Of a stretch of DNA of 12,367 nt, positions 7,790 through 12,367 are shown piece after piece. The position numbers were made by a program, and so were the translations under genes. Below the pieces are notes generated by a model that did not search any database, was not told the DNA's origin, and saw only the letters and a list, made by a program, of their open reading frames with translations. Origin of the DNA: Eubacterium sp. (lineage in GTDB: Bacteria; Bacillota_A; Clostridia; Lachnospirales; Lachnospiraceae); NCBI GenBank assembly GCA_023663915.1, contig JAMPGN010000128.1, forward strand, positions 1 through 12,367, given 5' to 3'. Every line of letters starts with the position of its first letter. The first letter of the stretch is position 1.

Positions 7790-7895
7790 GAATGTGAGAT
7801 TTCAAGATTAAAATACGTGTGTTATTTAATAATAACGCTTGACGAAAGACAATATTTTGCTTTTATGTTCCGTTATAGGGAATTTTTATGCCAAT

Positions 7896-7966
7896 TTCGA
7901 GTTCGCGAAGAGTTTTCCTAAGATGCAAGGCATCTTTTAGGAATTACTCATAATCTCGCAAACGAG
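7896..7966 (+). repeat. Imperfect palindromic element between dnaE and pfkA
   Basis: The core pairs TTCCTAA (7915-7921) with TTAGGAA (7937-7943) and GATGC (7922-7926) with GCATC (7930-7934) around an AAG loop. Farther out, GAGT (7910-7913) pairs with ACTC (7946-7949) and GCGA (7905-7908) with TCGC (7956-7959), with internal loops. Each outer arm can also fold on its own (TTCG/CGAA at 7896-7909; CTCG/CGAG at 7955-7966). The result is a stem-loop of about 70 bases in a 271-base gap. It could be a short interspersed palindromic repeat, a structured leader or non-coding RNA, or part of the dnaE 3' end. I do not recognise it as a known RNA family. Confidence 0.45.
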
Positions 7967-7983
7967 CGTCAGCTTGATTTTTT
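7963..7983 (+). terminator. Candidate terminator downstream of dnaE
   Basis: CGAGC (7963-7967) can pair with GCTTG (7972-7976), one pair being G-U, around a GTCA loop. One A and then T6 (7978-7983) follow. It would end dnaE transcription before the pfkA promoter. The stem is short. Its 5' arm is also the 3' arm of the CTCG/CGAG hairpin at 7955-7966, so the two folds exclude each other. Confidence 0.42.
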
Positions 7984-7995
7984 GTAGGAAAAATA

Positions 7996-8024
7996 TTGAA
8001 AAGCCTACTCCTATAGAGTAAAAT
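7996..8024 (+). promoter_or_regulatory. Sigma-A-type promoter for pfkA
   Basis: TTGAAA (7996-8001), a 17-base spacer, then TAAAAT (8019-8024), ending 36 bases before the pfkA ATG. GTAGG at 7984-7988 and CCTAC at 8004-8008 form a 5-base inverted repeat spanning the -35, a possible regulator site. Confidence 0.68.
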
Positions 8025-8060
8025 AAAGTAGAATTTAGCACAGAAAGGCATGGTGTAGAT

Positions 8061-9035
8061 ATGGCGAAAGAGATCAAAACGATAGGTGTTCTGACAAGCG
8101 GCGGCGATGCGCCGGGTATGAATGCGGCTATCCGTGCGGTGGTCAGAAAGGCGCTTGCAAACGGTGTCACTGTTAAAGGAATCAAGAAAGGCTATAGAGG
8201 TCTTTTGAATGAAGAAATCATAGATCTGCAAAAATGGTCGGTATCCGATACGATCCAGCAGGGTGGTACGATCTTAGGTACTGCGCGCTGTTCCGAGTTC
8301 CGCACGGAAGAAGGACAGAAAAAGGGCGCGGATATCTGTAAGAAACACGGAATCGACGGTCTGATCGTAATTGGCGGCGACGGCTCTTACCGTGGCGCAC
8401 AGGCACTTGCGAAACTTGGCATCAATACGATAGGTATTCCGGGAACGATCGATTTAGACATCGCATGTACGGAATATACGATCGGGTTTGATACGGCGAT
8501 CAACACAGCGATGCAGGCGATCGATAAGATCAGGGATACGTCTTCCTCTCATGAACGCTGCAGTATCATTGAGGTTATGGGTAGAAATGCCGGATATATT
8601 GCGCTGTGGTGTGGTATCGCCAACGGCGCGGAAGATATTTTGCTGCCGGAGAAGTATGATTACAATGAGCAGCAGATCATCAATAACATCATTGCCAACC
8701 GAAAACGAGGCAAGACCCACCATATCATCATCAACGCGGAAGGAATCGGACATTCCACATCCATGGCGAGACGTATTGAGGCGGCTACCGGCATCGAGAC
8801 GAGAGCAACGATTCTTGGATACATGCAGCGAGGCGGTTCACCGACCTGTAAAGACCGTTATTATGCGTCGATCATGGGTGCTTACGCGGCGGATATCCTC
8901 TGTGCAGGCAAGAGCAACCGGGTAGTCGGTTATCAGCACGGTGCGTTCTTAGATTTCGATATTGAGGAGGCATTAAATATGAAGAAAGATATTCGTGATT
9001 ACGAGTATGAGGTTGCGAAAATTCTTGCTCTTTAA
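8061..9035 (+). CDS. pfkA: ATP-dependent 6-phosphofructokinase
   Basis: 324 residues, the normal length of bacterial PfkA. It phosphorylates fructose 6-phosphate to fructose 1,6-bisphosphate in cytosolic glycolysis. The ATP loop GVLTSGGDAPGMN is at 9-21, GGDGS at 105-109 (D107 and G108, matching E. coli D103 and G104), the substrate MGRNAGY motif follows, and YMQRGGSP is in the C-terminal half. The Gly in PGTID and the Gly in GGDGS are typical of ATP users; PPi-dependent enzymes usually carry Lys in the first of these. The catalytic-base motif reads TIDLD (D131, L132, D133) where the textbook form is TIDND, so Asn is Leu. ATG 8061 is required because the ATG at 8050 meets a stop at once; AAAGG at 8044-8048 is rather distant at 12 bases. 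Own promoter and a strong terminator make it monocistronic. Confidence 0.97.
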   Translation: MAKEIKTIGVLTSGGDAPGMNAAIRAVVRKALANGVTVKGIKKGYRGLLNEEIIDLQKWSVSDTIQQGGTILGTARCSEFRTEEGQKKGADICKKHGIDGLIVIGGDGSYRGAQALAKLGINTIGIPGTIDLDIACTEYTIGFDTAINTAMQAIDKIRDTSSSHERCSIIEVMGRNAGYIALWCGIANGAEDILLPEKYDYNEQQIINNIIANRKRGKTHHIIINAEGIGHSTSMARRIEAATGIETRATILGYMQRGGSPTCKDRYYASIMGAYAADILCAGKSNRVVGYQHGAFLDFDIEEALNMKKDIRDYEYEVAKILAL

Positions 9036-9052
9036 TGAGAGTGGAAATGATC

Positions 9053-9089
9053 GTTCCCCGCAGATAACCATTTGCGGGGAATTGTTTTT
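9053..9089 (+). terminator. Intrinsic terminator of pfkA
   Basis: TTCCCCGCA (9054-9062) pairs perfectly with TGCGGGGAA (9073-9081) around a 10-base loop, followed by TTGTTTTT (9082-9089). It starts 18 bases after the pfkA stop. Confidence 0.92.
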
Positions 9090-9100
9090 GCCAGGGGATA

Positions 9101-9127
9101 ATCCCATCCTTCTTTGGGGAGTTTTTT
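9101..9127 (+). terminator. Possible second, weaker terminator
   Basis: CCCA (9103-9106) can pair with TGGG (9115-9118), plus one T-G pair, followed by T6 at 9122-9127. It lies 11 bases after the main pfkA terminator and could act as a backup. The stem is marginal. Confidence 0.3.
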
Positions 9128-9128
9128 G

Positions 9129-9156
9129 TTGGAATTTCAATATTAAATCATAATTT
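9129..9156 (+). promoter_or_regulatory. Weak candidate promoter for the RNA methyltransferase gene
   Basis: TTGGAA (9129-9134), 16 bases, TAATTT (9151-9156). The match is modest, but a promoter is needed here because the gene follows the pfkA terminator. Transcription would start near 9163, next to the ribosome-binding site GGGAG (9160-9164), leaving almost no leader, which counts against it. Confidence 0.28.
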
Positions 9157-9170
9157 AATGGGAGAAAACG

Positions 9171-10088
9171 ATGATTACAAGTTTTAATAACCGATCCGTC
9201 AAGGAAGTTTTACAACTTATCCAGCGGTCAAAAGCGCGAAATCAGCAAGGGATTTTCGTGGTGGAAGGAATCAAAATGTTTGCCGAGGCACCGGTGAAAC
9301 GTATCGAGAAAGTCTTCCTTTCCCAGAGGATGGAGCAGGAGATTCGGCAGCAGTACGGCGGAAAAATAGAACAACTGTTATGTGAGACGGTGGCTGACGA
9401 TGTGTTTACAAGAATGTCCGACACCAAGACACCGCAGGGGATTCTTTGTCTGGTCAGGCAGTATCACTATAGCTTAGAAGGAATGCTAGGTGAGAAACGC
9501 CGTACAAAGGCTGCAGGAGTGAGCATTGTCATGAATACGCCGCAGGGTGGAGGCGTACCTTTGGAAGATGCGAAGGATGAGAATGTAGAAGCAGAGAAGC
9601 AGAGCATAGTTACGAATAAGAAAAATAAAAAACATATGTTATTTATCATTCTTGAGAATCTTCAAGATCCGGGCAACCTGGGCACTATTTTCCGGACGGG
9701 CGAAGGGGCAGGCGTGGACGGCATCATTATGAGTGGAAAAACAGTAGATATTTATAATCCTAAGACGATCCGCTCGACGATGGGGTCTGTCTACAGAGTG
9801 CCTTTTCTCTATACGGACGATCTTAGTGGGACGATCTGTATCCTGCAGGAACATGGCATCCGCGTTTATGCAGCCCATCTGAAGGCAGACAAATACTACG
9901 ATGAATATGACTATCGCGCAGGCAGTGCATTTCTGGTCGGAAATGAATCGAGTGGATTGTCAGCGGAAGCGGCAGGCTATGCCGATGCATATCTTAAGAT
10001 TCCGATGCGGGGAAGCGTGGAGTCATTGAATGCGGCGGTGGCATCTTCGATCCTTTTGTATGAGGCGGACCGGCAGAGACGGATGTAG
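9171..10088 (+). CDS. SpoU/TrmH-family RNA 2'-O-methyltransferase
   Basis: 305 residues. Residues 1-106 form an L30e-like substrate-binding domain, typified by RNQQGIFVVEGIKMF and ending in DTKTPQGILCLVRQ. The SPOUT (knotted) methyltransferase domain runs from about 155 to 305. Motif 1 is LENLQDPGNLGTIFRT with N163, motif 2 is LVGNESSGLS (255-264), and motif 3 is IPMRGSVESLNAAVA (277-291) with N287. It should transfer a methyl group from S-adenosylmethionine to a ribose 2'-OH in tRNA or 23S rRNA; the exact target cannot be told from sequence. Residues about 107-154 are a Lys/Glu-rich, low-hydrophobicity insert between the domains, much longer than the usual short linker, which accounts for the extra length over the typical 250-270 residues. 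GGGAG at 9160-9164 is 6 bases before the ATG. proC follows 85 bases later with no clear terminator between, so cotranscription is possible. Confidence 0.92.
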   Translation: MITSFNNRSVKEVLQLIQRSKARNQQGIFVVEGIKMFAEAPVKRIEKVFLSQRMEQEIRQQYGGKIEQLLCETVADDVFTRMSDTKTPQGILCLVRQYHYSLEGMLGEKRRTKAAGVSIVMNTPQGGGVPLEDAKDENVEAEKQSIVTNKKNKKHMLFIILENLQDPGNLGTIFRTGEGAGVDGIIMSGKTVDIYNPKTIRSTMGSVYRVPFLYTDDLSGTICILQEHGIRVYAAHLKADKYYDEYDYRAGSAFLVGNESSGLSAEAAGYADAYLKIPMRGSVESLNAAVASSILLYEADRQRRM

Positions 10089-10127
10089 CTGGTGCAAATA
10101 GTACACGAAAATGCATTAAATAATGAT

Positions 10128-10157
10128 TTGACGTAAAAAAATTATGGTTAATAAAAT
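10128..10157 (+). promoter_or_regulatory. Candidate promoter near proC
   Basis: TTGACG (10128-10133), 18 bases, TAAAAT (10152-10157). A start near 10164 would fall inside the GGGGG ribosome-binding site, giving a leader of about 10 bases. That is awkward, so proC may instead be read through from the methyltransferase gene. Confidence 0.32.
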
Positions 10158-10173
10158 AACGGGGGAAATTATA

Positions 10174-10968
10174 ATGAAAATAGGGTTCATAGGTTTAGGC
10201 AATATGGCGAAGGCGATTATTGGCGGGATGCTTCAGAATCAGATCGTAGCCGCGGACGATATTATCGGAACGGCAAAGACGAAAAAGACGCGGGATGCGG
10301 TGCATGATGCATACGGTATTGGAATCAGGGATACGAATGAGGCGGTGGCGAGAGAGGCGGAGGTGCTGATTCTTGCCGTAAAGCCCCAATTTCTGGAAGG
10401 GGTTATTCATGAGATAAGAGATGCAGTCTTGCATAATCCTCTTATTATCAGCATTGCGGCAGGCAAGACGATGGCGTGGATCGAGGGAACTTTTGGCGGT
10501 AAGGTCAAACTTGTCCGTTGTATGCCGAATACTCCGGCATTGGTGGGCGCGGGCTGTACAGGAGTCTGCGTCAACGACAAAGTCTGTCAGGCGGAAACGG
10601 ATTACAGCATGAAACTGATGGAGAGTTTTGGCAAAGCAATCCTCGTGCCGGAACATCTTATGGACGCGGTGGGAGCGGTGAGCGGCAGTTCCCCTGCTTA
10701 TGTGTTTATGTTTATTGAGGCGATGGCGGATGCGGCGGTGGCGGCTGGAATGCCGAGGACTCAGGCATACGAGTTTGCGGCACAGGCAGTTTACGGTTCG
10801 GCAAAACTTGTATTGGAGAGCGGCAGACATCCTGGAGAATTGAAAGATATGGTCTGCTCGCCGGGCGGTACGACCATACAGGGCGTGCGTGTCTTGGAGG
10901 AGAGAGGTATGCGCGGCGCGGTCATGGATGCGCTGATTGCCACGGTAGAACAGTCGAAGAAACTTTGA
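10174..10968 (+). CDS. proC: Pyrroline-5-carboxylate reductase
   Basis: 264 residues, the standard length. It reduces 1-pyrroline-5-carboxylate to proline with NAD(P)H, the last step of proline synthesis, in the cytosol. The N-terminal Rossmann motif is IGFIGLGNMAKAI (3-15). AVKPQ and RCMPNTPALVGAG are conserved cofactor and domain-junction motifs. SGSSPAYVFMFIEAMADA and ELKDMVCSPGGTTI in the C-terminal helical dimerisation domain carry the substrate-binding residues. I chose ATG 10174 over the in-frame ATG at 10144 because GGGGGAA (10161-10167) precedes it at a suitable distance, the Rossmann strand then begins at residue 3 as usual, and the earlier start has no ribosome-binding site. No other proline genes (proA, proB) are in the window. 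No anomalies seen. Confidence 0.96.
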   Translation: MKIGFIGLGNMAKAIIGGMLQNQIVAADDIIGTAKTKKTRDAVHDAYGIGIRDTNEAVAREAEVLILAVKPQFLEGVIHEIRDAVLHNPLIISIAAGKTMAWIEGTFGGKVKLVRCMPNTPALVGAGCTGVCVNDKVCQAETDYSMKLMESFGKAILVPEHLMDAVGAVSGSSPAYVFMFIEAMADAAVAAGMPRTQAYEFAAQAVYGSAKLVLESGRHPGELKDMVCSPGGTTIQGVRVLEERGMRGAVMDALIATVEQSKKL

Positions 10969-10978
10969 TAAAGGGATT

Positions 10979-11018
10979 TTGACTGGCAAAAAACGGTAGA
11001 GGATACCTATCGGGTCAA
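10979..11018 (+). other. Nested hairpin downstream of proC
   Basis: TTGAC (10979-10983) pairs with GTCAA (11014-11018). Inside it, CGGTAG (10994-10999) pairs with CTATCG (11007-11012) with one G-U pair. No T-run follows, so it is not a standard intrinsic terminator. It may stabilise the proC mRNA 3' end or be chance. It matches no riboswitch I can recognise. Confidence 0.3.
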
Positions 11019-11069
11019 TCATAAAAATATGAAATAAGCAGGCATAAAAACCGGACGAGCCGCGTAAAC

Positions 11070-11098
11070 TTGACAAAGAATAGGTGTTTTGTTAAAAT
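11070..11098 (+). promoter_or_regulatory. Near-consensus sigma-A promoter for the SH3b/hydrolase gene
   Basis: A perfect -35, TTGACA (11070-11075), then 17 bases, then TAAAAT (11093-11098). Transcription from about 11105 gives a leader of about 115 bases. This is the best vegetative promoter in the window and suggests strong growth-phase expression unless repressed. Confidence 0.82.
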
Positions 11099-11124
11099 TA
11101 TCCATACTTTATAGTTAACACTTT

Positions 11125-11139
11125 TGTAATATTTGTAAT
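11125..11139 (+). promoter_or_regulatory. Tandem TGTAAT repeat in the leader
   Basis: TGTAAT at 11125-11130 and 11134-11139, 3 bases apart, begins about 20 bases after the predicted transcription start. The half-sites match the WalR (YycF) consensus TGTWAH, and WalR controls cell-wall hydrolases, but WalR repeats are normally 5 bases apart. Regulator unknown. Confidence 0.28.
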
Positions 11140-11220
11140 AATTTATTAAGTAAAAGGAAATTTAAGACAGAACAGCGCATGTCAGTGCGTATATTGGGGA
11201 AATGATGGAGGATTATGTGT

Positions 11221-12303
11221 ATGCGGAGAGGCAGAAGGTTTTTTGTTCTGTTTGCCGGTCTTATTCTTTGTCTGGGTGTGTCGGGAATGTTTGGCTTTGA
11301 TGCGCAAGCAGTCGGGCAAAAAGAATATCTTGATTCCTTGAGTGTGGGAATATCGCAGATCATCGATCCGACCACGGGAACTGCGAACGAGCGGGCAATC
11401 AAAGAATTAACAGAAATGGCAGAATCTAACAACAAACCACAGGAGACGGAGGAATCCGATCTGGTGATGGTCAATGTTCAGGTTGCCATGAATGTGAGGG
11501 CGGAAGCGAGTGAGGAATCCGATAAGGTAGGAGTGTTGTATAAGGACTGCGGCGGCAGAATATTGGAGCGTAAGGACGGCTGGACGAGATTAAAGAGCGG
11601 CGATTTGATTGGCTGGGCGAGTGACGATTATCTTCTTTTTGGGGAAGAAGCTGAGGCGATGGCGGATGACGTGGGGAATTTGATTGTCACGATCGAGACG
11701 GAGATATTGCGTGTGCGCGACGAGCCGAGTACAGATGCGGAAGTAGTCGGACTGCTTACAGGTGATGATGAGCTGGAGATCATAGAGTTTATCGACGATG
11801 ACTGGATCAGCGTTGAGTATGAGGAGGAGACGCGATATGTCTCTTCGGAGTTTGTAGACGTAGATTTCCATATTGATGAGGGTGAGACGCTGGCGGCGAT
11901 CAAGAAGAGAGAAGAGGAAGAGCGTCAGGCGAAGCTGACTGCAAATCGGGGCGCGGTGGTAGTTGGTGGCGACGATCTGAGACTCTTGGCGTCGTTGATA
12001 CAGTGTGAAGCCGGGAGCGAGACTTATAACGGCAAGCTGGCTGTGGGAGCGGTTGTCATGAATCGTGTCAGAAGCGGGGCGTATCCCAATACAATATCGG
12101 GCGTTATTTTTGCTTCGGGACAGTTTACCCCGGCACTGAATGGAAAGGTCGCAAGGGTTTATACCAGTGGAAATATCATGGATAGCTGTTACGAAGCGGC
12201 GCAGGCGGCAATCAATGGAGAGACGAACGTAGGCGGCGCGACGCACTTTAGGAGAGCCGGGAACCATGACGGGCTTTTGATTGATAATCAGGTATTTTGG
12301 TGA
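11221..12303 (+). CDS. Secreted cell-wall hydrolase: two SH3b domains plus SleB/CwlJ-like domain
   Basis: 360 residues from this start. A signal peptide has a basic RRGRR n-region, a hydrophobic core at 7-26 and likely cleavage after DAQA (residue 30). Two bacterial SH3 domains lie at about 81-143 (MNVRAEAS ... GWTRL ... GWAS) and 153-216 (LRVRDEPS ... WISVEY ... RYVSSEF); such domains bind peptidoglycan. A short charged helix (EEEERQAKLT) leads into a Hydrolase_2/SleB-like domain at about 250-360: LIQCEAGSE with E263 as probable catalytic acid, AVGAVVMNRVRSGAYP, GQFTPALNG and GGATHFRR. It should cleave glycan strands in the wall. Vegetative proteins of this build are common in Lachnospiraceae, so spore germination is not implied. 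The near-terminal VFW follows Gln357, where I expect His in relatives. GGAGG (11207-11211) is 9 bases before ATG 11221 but only 3 before ATG 11215, so I prefer 11221. The remaining 64 bases hold nothing I can call. Confidence 0.9.
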   Translation: MRRGRRFFVLFAGLILCLGVSGMFGFDAQAVGQKEYLDSLSVGISQIIDPTTGTANERAIKELTEMAESNNKPQETEESDLVMVNVQVAMNVRAEASEESDKVGVLYKDCGGRILERKDGWTRLKSGDLIGWASDDYLLFGEEAEAMADDVGNLIVTIETEILRVRDEPSTDAEVVGLLTGDDELEIIEFIDDDWISVEYEEETRYVSSEFVDVDFHIDEGETLAAIKKREEEERQAKLTANRGAVVVGGDDLRLLASLIQCEAGSETYNGKLAVGAVVMNRVRSGAYPNTISGVIFASGQFTPALNGKVARVYTSGNIMDSCYEAAQAAINGETNVGGATHFRRAGNHDGLLIDNQVFW

Positions 12304-12367
12304 CAAGATATCCCAGGATAAACTTATAAAGTTACAAAAATATTAAGGGAATGCAGTCTTACCGCAT

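Noticed and set aside
7821..7836. GTTATT / AATAAC hairpin after dnaE as a terminator
   Set aside because: It is all A-T and G-C poor with a 4-base loop, and no T-run follows on the + strand.
10144..10173. Upstream ATG start for proC adding 10 residues
   Set aside because: No ribosome-binding site precedes it, it falls inside the candidate promoter, and the added residues lie before the normal Rossmann start.
10195..11076. 293-codon antisense frame over proC
   Set aside because: Its length mirrors proC codon bias, it has no domain pattern, and proC on the + strand is certain.
11105..11220. Cyclic-di-AMP (ydaO-type) or cyclic-di-GMP riboswitch in the hydrolase leader, suspected because such genes often carry one
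   Set aside because: None of the conserved sequence blocks of those classes is visible; only a 4-5 pair CGCA/TGCG hairpin near 11177-11190 is present.
11590..12306. 238-codon antisense frame over the SH3b/hydrolase gene
   Set aside because: It overlaps a clearly secreted, multi-domain + strand protein. The reverse translation is low-complexity Arg/Ile-rich sequence without motifs.
1..12367. CRISPR array, tRNA or rRNA genes, insertion sequence ends, phage attachment sites
   Set aside because: No regularly spaced repeats, cloverleaf signatures, rRNA segments, transposase frames or terminal inverted repeats were seen on either strand.

Overview
The window looks like chromosome from a flagellated, low-to-medium GC Clostridia, most likely Lachnospiraceae. 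The evidence is the Lachnospiraceae-style flagellin, the Gram-positive-type DnaE, an ATP-type phosphofructokinase with a TIDLD active-site variant, and a secreted SH3b plus SleB-like cell-wall hydrolase. The organism assignment is inferred from protein character, not from a marker gene.

Layout, left to right. Positions 1-1831 are an AT-rich accessory stretch: the tail of an unidentified gene, an intact AbrB/MazE-type antitoxin gene whose overlapping RelE-like toxin gene is broken after about 25-30 codons, and a convergent AAA+ ATPase with a DUF4143/PD-(D/E)XK-like C-terminus. Next comes a lone, large flagellin gene (2091-4196) with a clear sigma-28 promoter and its own strong terminator. From 4334 on the window is housekeeping: dnaE, pfkA, a SpoU/TrmH-type RNA methyltransferase and proC, all on the + strand, each with its own candidate start signals. 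At the right end is a secreted two-SH3b-domain protein with a SleB/CwlJ-like hydrolase domain, behind a near-consensus sigma-A promoter.

The genes do not form one pathway. dnaE serves replication, pfkA glycolysis, the methyltransferase RNA modification and proC proline synthesis. The flagellin belongs to the motility regulon, and the last gene to envelope remodelling. No stretch longer than 300 bases lacks a gene. The three gaps of about 250-270 bases (1832-2090, 7790-8060, 10969-11220) hold promoters, a folded palindromic element and a candidate terminator.

I did not find a convincing new multi-gene system. The points most worth a second look are the orphaned antitoxin with its decayed toxin, the palindrome with mutually exclusive hairpins between dnaE and pfkA, the Cys/Trp-containing flagellin insert with a repeated motif, the Asn-to-Leu change beside the phosphofructokinase catalytic Asp, and the long charged insert in the RNA methyltransferase.
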